Positions 8,601-12,955 of a stretch of DNA of 12,955 nt are shown one piece after another. Position numbers and translations under genes: made by a program. The notes under the pieces were generated by a model. That model ran no database searches. It was not told where the DNA came from and saw only the letters and a program-made list of their open reading frames with translations. Numbering within the stretch: the stretch's first letter is position 1; each line of letters opens with the position of its first letter. Source of the stretch: JBBTQE01 sp038065775 (GTDB lineage Bacteria; Patescibacteriota; Patescibacteriia; Magasanikbacterales; GWA2-37-8); assembly GCA_038065775.1 (NCBI GenBank), contig JBBTQE010000050.1, positions 1 to 12,955 of the forward strand. Direction: 5' to 3'.

Positions 8601-9638
8601 TCCGAAAGTGATCTAAAACTGATGTATTATTCATCTGAAAAAGGAGATTATGTTCCTGTGGAGGGCGGTTTCACGGTTGACGCGACAAATAATACGATTA
8701 CAGGCCAAGTGGACCACTTCACGGATTTCGTCATCGCATACGTGCCACCGGTAGTCGCTGCACCAGCCGCAGCCGCTGCCGCTGCCAGCCCAGCTGTTTC
8801 ATACGGCATACCAGTGCCTGTTTCTGTCAAACAAACCAACACAGAGCCGATTAAGTTGCCGGTTGAACTTGTGGTAACTCCGGTTGAAACTACAAAACCG
8901 GCCATAATTGAAGCAGTCGTGAGCAATCTGGCGTCTTCGGTTGAAATAACTAAAGTCGCCACGGCTTCATATCAGCCAGGTTCAACTTTGAAATTTGTTT
9001 ATCAGTATCAAAATGAAACTAAGTCATCATTGAAAGTAAGAATCGTGCGGCAATTATTAGACAGTAAAGGCAAAGAGGTCGCAAAATCAACTGCCACAAG
9101 AGTTCTTAAGCCAGGTAAAGTATTTAAGGCAAGCATTAAGGATGTGTTGAGCAAGAAGTTGCAACCCGGCAAATATACTGAAAGAGTGCGAGTCTACAAC
9201 GTTGCCACAAACAAACTAATTGACGAAAATAGTTTCAAGATAATGATTGAAAAACTCAAAGTAAAAAAGTTTATTCTCGGGCGCGTTCTTCAGCCCGGCG
9301 CAAATGTTGATTTTGTTTCTTCCTATCTTGCCGCAGTTAAGACAATTGTTGGTTTGCCGGCAAATTTTAAGATGAAGTATTTTTACCTAAATAATAATGG
9401 AAAGGCTCATACTGTAAAAATGGTGCGAGAGCTTGTAAACGGCAAGGGGAAAGTAATAAATTCCAGCAGTGGCAAGTTGACAATGGCAGTCGGTGAGAGA
9501 AAAGACGCGATATTTACGCAACCGGTGCCAGCCAGCTTGGCGGTAGGGAATTTTTTGGTAAGAATCAGAGTTTATGACTGGGACACCAAGGAATTGCTTG
9601 GAGAAAATGGATTGGAGTTTAAGATTGAAATGCGATAG
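2700..9638 (+). CDS. Giant secreted multidomain surface protein (SbsA-type Ig-like and carboxypeptidase-regulatory-like domains)
   Basis: The 2312-residue product has a basic start (KKIMRHLRKRRH), a hydrophobic segment at about 16-35 and AKA at 39-41, so it is exported by Sec. Approximate order: Fn3-like (43-170); Ig-like (172-295); carboxypeptidase-regulatory-like fold (300-375); Gly-rich linker (378-402); four SbsA/Big_5-like domains (403-545, 549-660, 670-770, 774-890, the last divergent); an unassigned beta-rich region (897-1318); five more regulatory-like repeats, each starting like YTISGKVLDSNSN (about 1319, 1422, 1513, 1687, 1782), with another beta domain at 1604-1683; a domain ending VDHFTDFVIAY (1871-2016); a Pro/Ala linker (2016-2039); and two related C-terminal domains (2079-2185, 2186-2312). 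No LPXTG or C-terminal membrane anchor is visible. The composition suggests an adhesin or cell-envelope stalk, but its ligand is unknown. It has its own promoter and terminator. Confidence 0.85.
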   Translation: MAKKIMRHLRKRRHTYLFSVLTVAVAFGFYASFFWGGGAKALSGVVLTDPDTTGFGLDGRDFRVTWTPGDQPAGFLYTKIFITTSTASLATSTVESTGCGGVPCTSAGYFTQWSMTEQIVPQYMSSDSAGAAWSTSTQYVAWVFVSTTNPGLAILASSTPVSTTFDNISDVSAPQISHNPAHAATVGVAPVISAFVFDDQTSGQNFSNTGDGEAEYFSLMYATTTWYGANTSTAIAYAGEFEFYKFTLPTSTAATTFRYYLTARDRAGNIRFFCASPSAVSALDCQNNPFTVTGVTAGSRTVAGIITSNGANLGGAYVFADGYAKVAVTTAGDGTYTIAGLPDNDAFDFVAHKVGFCRSSRFETIGSSDKTGINLSIGSGSCGFYDPGAGGMGGGGGSSGGSPMVMFSGPPDGMQNVPINMGALRVGFNQPMDATTINDSDALNVGSNVYLTTDDGTTKVAGAVVYCASNASPGCSSLFSMDTNTILFSPSASLASSTFFTLVIGSGVKSQSGQSISGNLTGGGHKVSFSTSGGSLNMASFGTSGQFMPPYVKSMVPAPGLVAAPNTNIIVEFNSAMSTASMNSANIKLFNITSGANTEVSSGVTVSLDSNEQRFVTVSHSALSAGTYEVRVLGGAAGASGMSMRPPSYATDIAFKSSFIVSGSNDSTAPTIYPSIASGTTGVAVNKAFNFGFNETLSVSTVNNTNITLYRGATAVAADVKYDPGANSVFIVPNSALNPNTVYTIIFSAAVTDLASIPLVTTTYTYTTGGVDVIAPLFKEVRCDDYTCKIFFIEPMNHQTQVDSNWVSSTLNHARISITQGGPDKATASASITYDSVSLAATITGVGLTPVASGGSNVTVAVGGVSDLSGNTMGTSTIIGPVDDSKETFGAFDGGGMFAPPSTAFTGGTVGGGEFKPMGFGSFTVDQFAFGQAAMAFPFNASASQDSNVFQVKFTPGAVVVAGDKIELTFPSGTDVVNAALDTFSPFYTDFNNFSVGVVTGTAVSVNTTSLKVTVTLGVSGSPLANDSLTVDLRKITNPAIPKGPSTGGYTVGIKVTNAAGTTIKANKTSMPYFINAGGTNTLNVQVIAGTNTSTPTAGANGTVFMRGGGPGGPMDKSFTLTNGAISAIDGTSGTYVSYTSLPNGCYFLGTDPFVTLGGLDYFGQMSPEPICLNGNVSTTRYILLSSASGGGGSVTTTIKITGISNFNGADMDIFAGGPGKFVVKNLTGVTTTLAAGYTIKLPSNGRWFIGIGPGMPKGASASKPKALPGVPPSSVDVEVSGLGGGTPGLSRPTSMPLPPGVTFNDGTDTITFNFGTADKTVSGTVKDGSGNALSNIEVFMHRQGFSAPVFGTTNASGTFSLSVSDYGSYEIGAFKDGMPPSFKQVEVRTDGSDAGTDPDIYIDGKQVTGANPLILTLKKASYTISGKVLDSNSNAIASAPVFAINSSGNSAFGQTASDGSYSIYVDAGTWTVKAELPPSKSGDTCGSFSTTVTVTTESQSSQNITPSSATCYTLSGSVTVGSTNLANSPLFIEEWDSANSRPVAGGIKRGTVTDSNGAYSVKVLGSKTYRIGTLNSTYGELSATKAVATADATQNITVSTTSTINFVFTGGTSGMNAFVELKNESDKTKRVTKQVTGLNSTASLTVESGITYNYFIDVFGVGKFTGSVAAGATSTVNLGVSTNQFVTVTGTIYSSESTSTVLAGALVTFTNTSTGVVETASANASGTYSVNIKSGTYAVSTDIANYVPGEASQTATFSTTTVAYDFGGSSPDQSALIPTNRTIEGYVSSSSGGTITDGYAWATNASGTVVTAAIDSTGHYSLPVTDGTWTVEAVGPSSAETIKTGTVTVSGSNSTGNNFSLTSDSTRVPTSTSGVISSDSGGLINDSSASGIKLSAGEGVLQTTSGDVTINLEKTYTAPDTSGFDALSNATFQITATGDSSIKDLTGNAEIQIDYSSMVSQVPSGVSESDLKLMYYSSEKGDYVPVEGGFTVDATNNTITGQVDHFTDFVIAYVPPVVAAPAAAAAAASPAVSYGIPVPVSVKQTNTEPIKLPVELVVTPVETTKPAIIEAVVSNLASSVEITKVATASYQPGSTLKFVYQYQNETKSSLKVRIVRQLLDSKGKEVAKSTATRVLKPGKVFKASIKDVLSKKLQPGKYTERVRVYNVATNKLIDENSFKIMIEKLKVKKFILGRVLQPGANVDFVSSYLAAVKTIVGLPANFKMKYFYLNNNGKAHTVKMVRELVNGKGKVINSSSGKLTMAVGERKDAIFTQPVPASLAVGNFLVRIRVYDWDTKELLGENGLEFKIEMR

Positions 9639-9652
9639 ATTTTTAGTCAAAG

Positions 9653-9681
9653 AACGGCCTCATGAATCGGGGTCGTTTTTT
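9653..9681 (+). terminator. Rho-independent terminator after the giant surface gene
   Basis: AACGGCC (9653-9659) pairs with GGTCGTT (9671-9677) with one G·T wobble, extendable by two more pairs into the loop. The T run TTTTTT (9676-9681) follows. It begins 15 nt after the stop codon, so the two surface genes are probably separate transcripts. Confidence 0.75.
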
Positions 9682-9685
9682 GTGT

Positions 9686-9730
9686 TTATCCACAGGGCGT
9701 GTATCTCGGTTTGCTAAAACATGCTACACT
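9686..9730 (+). promoter_or_regulatory. Promoter of the second surface-protein gene with a TTATCCACAG box
   Basis: An extended -10, TGC-TACACT (9722-9730), is preceded by TTATCCACAG (9686-9695). This is the same ten bases seen upstream of the giant gene's -10. No good -35 is visible. Transcription from about 9737 gives a leader of about 28 nt, AT-rich and without a Shine-Dalgarno, before the ATG at 9765. Confidence 0.5.
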
Positions 9731-9764
9731 ATGTTTGGAGTTTGTTTAAATTAAATTTTAAATT

Positions 9765-11420
9765 ATGAGAAAAATACGGGTCGGCCTTTTGGGCTTGGGA
9801 ATTTTAGGCTTAATGTTGTTAGGCGTATTTGTGTTATTAAAAGTGGATTATACTAGCGCGGCATCAGCTGAGCCAACTACCACTTCTACCAGTAATATAG
9901 CCGTAACTTCCATACGATACAATTGGGTAAAGGGGGCTGGAGGAGATGAAATGTATTTTGTGGTGAATCAATCTACGGATGGAATAACATTTACTCTCGT
10001 TACTTCTACAATTCCTTCAACCACAGTCAATTATACTTTTACTGGTTTAGCTACTAATACCCCGTATTGGTTCGCGGTCGCTTCTGTCAGCTCTACTCCT
10101 GTAGCGACTTCAACTTTTGCCACTTCTTCAAGAGTGTATACCCTAGCCGCCACAAGTAGCGCGCCGACAGCGGGGACACCAACCGCCTCTACTATACCAT
10201 TAACTATAAATGATTTGAGCGGGAATCCTTCTACTACTCAATACGCAATTTTTGATAATGGAAACCCGTTTTATTATTACAATGCAAGTGGTGTTGCTAC
10301 CACTTCTCCTGTTTGGCAAACGACATCAACCTGGGGCGCAAATTTTCCAATCACTGGTCTCACGGCAAATGCAGAGTATAATTTTATGGTAATTGCCAGA
10401 AACGGAGATGGCACAGCCGCAGCCACATCTACTAGCACAGGAGATGTACAAACTGCAGCCAATGCTCCATCGTCCGTCTCGGTATCGTCGGCGGCGAATA
10501 GTCTATCTTTAAGTTGGACAGGCGATGCCACTGGTTACTACGCAGAAGACATAACAGCCGGAACAAATTCGGGGTGGATTACAGGCACGTCTTTTGGTAC
10601 TGGCAGTATAAACTGCGGCACTTCTCATAGTTTCCGTGTAAAGGGGAGAAATCTTTTTAGTGTTGAAACCGATTGGGCTGCCGCCAGCGGCAGTACCAAT
10701 GCATGCGGGACAGCTATTCCTGTAGGTGGTGGCGGATCCGTTATTCCGACAGCTCCGGTCACCCCTCCTGCGCCCTCAACCGCTCAAGAACTGGCAACAG
10801 CAGCTGGATGCCCAACTTTGGGTTCAGGTGACATGGTAAAAGTAACAGGAAAACCAGCTATTTATTCTGTAAATAAAGATCTAAAGATTTTGTACTTCCC
10901 TTCAGGTGATGAGTTTAAGAGCTGGAATTCTGTCGAAACTTATGGCGGCTACAAATCAATTACCCAGGCCTGCTTTGATGCATTGCCAGTGCCATCAACT
11001 TATCCCGGAGCTGTGAATTTCCGTCCAGGATCGTATGTTGTTAAAAGACCGTCTTCTGACCAGCTATATGTGGTTCAGCCGGGGAATACGCTGGCAAAAA
11101 TATCCGCCGCGGATGCTGTGGCGCTTTATGGGGCAGCCTATAAAGTAATGACAGTCGCCGATCCTTTCTGGCCGCATTATGTGAACAGGGGCCCAGATGT
11201 TGTGGCTAGATCACACCAGGGAATGTTGGTGTCAAAAGACAGCAAAACATGGTATGTGGATGCTGGCGATGTCTTACGGGAAGTTACTCCGGCGGGCATG
11301 ACAGCAAATAGATTTAAATCAGCTTTTGTTAGAGCTTTGCAGGATTCATCACCCACCGCGTTCACCACAGGAGCGCTTATTGATGCCATGATCCCGTCTC
11401 TGACCGACAGAACACAGTAA
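9765..11420 (+). CDS. Secreted Fn3-like surface protein with a CPR-type C-terminal repeat domain
   Basis: The 551-residue product has a signal peptide: MRKIR, a hydrophobic stretch at 6-25, and a likely cleavage after ASA at 33-35. Three fibronectin-III-like modules follow, at about 44-125, 127-230 and 232-312. The first carries the pattern YTFTGLATNTPYWFAV and the second ITGLTANAEYNFMVIARN, both typical of Fn3. A Gly then Pro/Thr-rich linker (about 318-342) leads to a C-terminal region (345-551) with three related units, at about 355-393, 421-465 and 486-520. Their common pattern is G-hydrophobic-V-K...Y.V..g..l..., as in GDMVKVTGKPAIYSV. I associate this region with many uncharacterised Patescibacteria surface proteins, from family memory and not a search. 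Function is unknown; adhesion or envelope structure is likely. Ser and Thr are very abundant. It lies just downstream of the giant surface gene, on its own promoter. Confidence 0.85.
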   Translation: MRKIRVGLLGLGILGLMLLGVFVLLKVDYTSAASAEPTTTSTSNIAVTSIRYNWVKGAGGDEMYFVVNQSTDGITFTLVTSTIPSTTVNYTFTGLATNTPYWFAVASVSSTPVATSTFATSSRVYTLAATSSAPTAGTPTASTIPLTINDLSGNPSTTQYAIFDNGNPFYYYNASGVATTSPVWQTTSTWGANFPITGLTANAEYNFMVIARNGDGTAAATSTSTGDVQTAANAPSSVSVSSAANSLSLSWTGDATGYYAEDITAGTNSGWITGTSFGTGSINCGTSHSFRVKGRNLFSVETDWAAASGSTNACGTAIPVGGGGSVIPTAPVTPPAPSTAQELATAAGCPTLGSGDMVKVTGKPAIYSVNKDLKILYFPSGDEFKSWNSVETYGGYKSITQACFDALPVPSTYPGAVNFRPGSYVVKRPSSDQLYVVQPGNTLAKISAADAVALYGAAYKVMTVADPFWPHYVNRGPDVVARSHQGMLVSKDSKTWYVDAGDVLREVTPAGMTANRFKSAFVRALQDSSPTAFTTGALIDAMIPSLTDRTQ

Positions 11421-11440
11421 TTTAGGACTCAAACTACCAA

Positions 11441-11470
11441 ACACCCGGCCATTGCGCCGGGTGTTGTTGT
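11441..11470 (+). terminator. Terminator after the Fn3-like surface gene
   Basis: A perfect 9-bp G/C-rich stem pairs ACACCCGGC (11441-11449) with GCCGGGTGT (11456-11464) around a 6-nt loop. An interrupted T tract (TGTTGTT) follows. It lies 20 nt after the stop codon. The poor T run makes it weaker than the other terminators here. Confidence 0.65.
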
Positions 11471-11480
11471 TTGGTATACT
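11452..11480 (+). promoter_or_regulatory. Promoter of the RlmI-family gene, overlapping the upstream terminator
   Basis: An extended -10, TGG-TATACT (11472-11480), lies 17 bp after a weak -35, TTGCGC (11452-11457), which sits in the loop and right arm of the preceding terminator hairpin. Transcription would start near 11487, only about 6 nt before the ATG at 11493. The mRNA would therefore be almost leaderless. Confidence 0.55.
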
Positions 11481-11492
11481 CTTTATGTATTT

Positions 11493-12761
11493 ATGGCGAT
11501 TAAATTAATTGTTCACAGACAAAGAGTCGGCCCCATCCTCGGTCGCCATCCATGGGTATTTTCAGGCGCGCTTAAGCAAATTCCCGAAGGGCTAAAAAAT
11601 GGCGAGGCCGTGATTTTAACAGACGAAGAAGGCGGGTTTTTGGCCCAAGGATATTTTAATTCTTATTCGCAAATCGCGGTGCGTCTTTGGAGCTGGGATG
11701 AAAATGAAATTATTGGTGAGAAATTTTTTGAGAAAAAAATAAAACATGCGTACGAAATACGGAAAAAATTAGTGGAAAATAAAGGCACGGATTCTTATCG
11801 TTTGGTTCATAGCGAAAATGATTTATTGCCCGGTTTAATTGTGGATAAATACGCGGATTATTTGGTCGTGCAATTTCATACTCCGGGAATGGAAAAATGG
11901 AAAAAAGAAATCATGAGCGCTTTGGTAAAAGTTTTAAAGCCAAAGGGGATTTACGAACGATCCGATGTGCGTGATCGCCGACGTTCATCTATTGTCATTC
12001 CGAGTGAGCAAAGCGACGAGGAATCTCTGTCGGGTGTATTGTACGGCAAAATTCCTGAACGCATAAAAATCACCGAAAATGGCTATAAATTTTGGGTGGA
12101 TGTTATTGGTGGTCAGAAAACCGGATTTTTTTTGGATCAGCGCGACAAACGAAATGCTTTGCAAAAATATTGCGCAGGCAAATCAATCTTAAATTGTTTC
12201 TCATACACCGGCGGGTTTAGCGTTTACGCTTTGGGCGCCGGCGCAAAGCATGTTGTCAGCGTTGATTCGTCCGAAAGCGCGCTTGAACTTGCGACAGAAA
12301 ATGTAAAGCTAAATAAATTGGATTTAAAAAAATGCGAATTTGTTTGCGCGGATGTAAAGCGGTATTTACAAAATGTCATCCTGAACTCGTTTCAGGATCC
12401 CGTCGATAATCAAGAGATGCCGAAACAAGTTCGGCATGACACTAAAAAGTTTGACATCATCATTTTGGATCCACCCGCCTTTGTCAAAGATCGCCACAAA
12501 GTTCACGAGGGATTGATGGGTTATAAAAAAATAAACGAGGCGGCTTTACGCGCGTTAAATCCGGGCGGTATTCTCGTTTCCGCTTCTTGTTCGGCCCATG
12601 TTACGCTTTCGGATTTTAGATATATGTTATCCGAATCAGCCGGCCGCGCCCGCAGAACTTTGCAGATTTTGGAGACATTCACGCACGGCATAGATCATCC
12701 GGAATTAGTGGCTTTTACCGAAGGGGAATACCTGAAATGTATATTTGCCAAAGTTGTTTAA
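11493..12761 (+). CDS. rlmI: RlmI-family 23S rRNA (cytosine-C5) methyltransferase with two repeat-encoded insertions
   Basis: E. coli RlmI uses S-adenosylmethionine to make m5C1962 in 23S rRNA. The 422-residue product has a PUA domain (about 1-80, with RQRVGPILGRHPWVFSGAL). The RLVHSENDLLPGLIVDKYAD segment follows (103-123), then GGQKTGFFLDQRDKR (206-220) and SAM motif I (ILNCFSYTGGF, 232-242). FDIIILDPPAF (320-330) and SASCS follow, with the catalytic-type Cys at about 366, and the product ends GEYLKCIF. E. coli RlmI is 396 residues. The surplus here maps to two loops (about 167-179 and 294-317), each encoded by a palindromic repeat in frame. No catalytic motif is broken, so the enzyme is probably active. 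The exact rRNA target is inferred from the family. No Shine-Dalgarno is visible; it may be read from an almost leaderless transcript. No terminator follows before gap. Confidence 0.9.
   Translation: MAIKLIVHRQRVGPILGRHPWVFSGALKQIPEGLKNGEAVILTDEEGGFLAQGYFNSYSQIAVRLWSWDENEIIGEKFFEKKIKHAYEIRKKLVENKGTDSYRLVHSENDLLPGLIVDKYADYLVVQFHTPGMEKWKKEIMSALVKVLKPKGIYERSDVRDRRRSSIVIPSEQSDEESLSGVLYGKIPERIKITENGYKFWVDVIGGQKTGFFLDQRDKRNALQKYCAGKSILNCFSYTGGFSVYALGAGAKHVVSVDSSESALELATENVKLNKLDLKKCEFVCADVKRYLQNVILNSFQDPVDNQEMPKQVRHDTKKFDIIILDPPAFVKDRHKVHEGLMGYKKINEAALRALNPGGILVSASCSAHVTLSDFRYMLSESAGRARRTLQILETFTHGIDHPELVAFTEGEYLKCIFAKVV
11993..12027. repeat. In-frame dispersed palindromic repeat inside the RlmI-family gene (copy 1)
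   Basis: The stretch starts TGTCATTCCGAGTGAGC and ends GACGAGGAATCT, so ATTCC and GGAAT can pair at its ends. I recognise this text as a short repeat found intergenically in many bacterial genomes (the TCATTCCGAG...CGAGGAATCT type). Here it is read as VIPSEQSDEESL (codons about 168-179). It sits in the variable loop after ERSDV and before the conserved GVLYG. Confidence 0.75.
12374..12441. repeat. In-frame dispersed palindromic repeat inside the RlmI-family gene (copy 2)
   Basis: This is a symmetrical 68-bp element. The ends TGTCAT (12374-12379) and ATGACA (12436-12441) are inverted repeats. Inside are two perfect 8-bp hairpins with 5-nt loops: ATCCTGAA/TTCAGGAT (12378-12385/12391-12398) and ATGCCGAA/TTCGGCAT (12417-12424/12430-12437). 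An 18-nt spacer separates them. Read in frame it encodes VILNSFQDP...MPKQVRHD (codons 295-316), a peptide I recognise as the usual translation of this repeat type. It is placed between the VCADVKRYL motif and the FDIIILDPPAF motif, in a loop. Confidence 0.85.
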
Positions 12762-12773
12762 AAAAGCTATAAT
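12745..12773 (+). promoter_or_regulatory. Promoter of gap, overlapping the 3' end of the RlmI-family gene
   Basis: TTGCCA (12745-12750) and a perfect TATAAT (12768-12773) are separated by 17 bp. The -35 lies inside the last codons of the upstream gene. Transcription from about 12780 gives an A/T-rich leader of about 31 nt without a Shine-Dalgarno. Confidence 0.75.
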
Positions 12774-12810
12774 TTAAGCATAATTTTCTTTAATTTTTTT
12801 TATTAATTCT

Positions 12811-12955
12811 ATGAATTTAGCAATCAATGGCTTCGGCCGCATTGGTCGACAAGCTTTTAAGGTCGCTCTAACTAAAAAAGATATAAAAATTGTCGCCATC
12901 AACGATCTCACCGACACCAAGACCTTGGCGCATTTATTAAAATACGACACGGCTT
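12811..12955 (+). CDS. gap: Glyceraldehyde-3-phosphate dehydrogenase, N-terminal part (runs off the window)
   Basis: GAPDH oxidises glyceraldehyde-3-phosphate to 1,3-bisphosphoglycerate with NAD(P)+ in glycolysis. Only the first 48 residues are present. They hold the Rossmann-fold dinucleotide motif INGFGRIGRQAF (residues 5-16), then IVAINDL (27-33) and the conserved LAHLLKYDTA at the edge. The Asp in the AINDL motif, at the end of the second strand, is the residue usually associated with NAD preference, as in type-I GAPDHs. The catalytic Cys and the C-terminal domain lie outside the window. The ATG at 12811 matches the family's start. Its own promoter precedes it. Because no terminator follows the RlmI-family gene, read-through from there is also possible. 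Confidence 0.95.
   Translation, partial: MNLAINGFGRIGRQAFKVALTKKDIKIVAINDLTDTKTLAHLLKYDTA

Noticed and set aside
11840..11848. TGTGGATAA, the reverse complement of the TTATCCACA box, as a third regulatory site
   Set aside because: It lies inside codons for the conserved LIVDKYAD motif, so coding constraint explains it.
1..12955. CRISPR array, tRNA, rRNA, transposase or defence genes
   Set aside because: No regularly spaced direct repeats, cloverleaf with tRNA identity, rRNA motifs or transposase/defence motifs were seen. The repeats present are isolated palindromes.

Overview
The window looks like chromosome of a small-genome Candidate Phyla Radiation (Patescibacteria/Parcubacteria-type) bacterium. 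I infer this from several things together: a Zn-ribbon L31 with a Lys/Ala tail, a compact rpsB-tsf operon, two very Ser/Thr/Gly-rich surface proteins (one ending in a C-terminal domain I associate with CPR cell-surface proteins), AT-rich leaders mostly without Shine-Dalgarno sites, and short palindromic dispersed repeats. No 16S rRNA or other strict taxonomic marker is present, so the assignment is inference.

Layout. On the minus strand at the left is rpmE (L31) with its own terminator. Back to back with it is a divergent promoter that drives a structured leader, rpsB (S2) and tsf (EF-Ts). That operon ends at a strong terminator at 2412-2442. A palindromic repeat and a promoter with a TTATCCACAG box follow. 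Then comes a 6.9-kb gene for a 2312-residue secreted multidomain beta-sandwich protein (2700-9638), its terminator, and a second promoter with the same TTATCCACAG box. This drives a 551-residue secreted Fn3-like protein (9765-11420). After a terminator/promoter overlap comes an RlmI-family 23S rRNA (cytosine-C5) methyltransferase (11493-12761), and the 5' end of gap (GAPDH, 12811 to the edge).

Functionally the window joins translation genes (L31, S2, EF-Ts, rRNA methylation) and central carbon metabolism (GAPDH) to a two-gene cell-surface block. The two surface genes are probably separate transcription units that may share regulation, since both have an extended -10 and the same box.

The most interesting signals are palindromic mini-elements at four places. 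One fills the rpsB-tsf gap and reaches the first possible tsf ATG. One sits upstream of the giant surface gene. Two lie in frame inside the RlmI-family gene, where each encodes extra peptide in a variable loop. No CRISPR array, tRNA, rRNA, transposase or defence system was seen.
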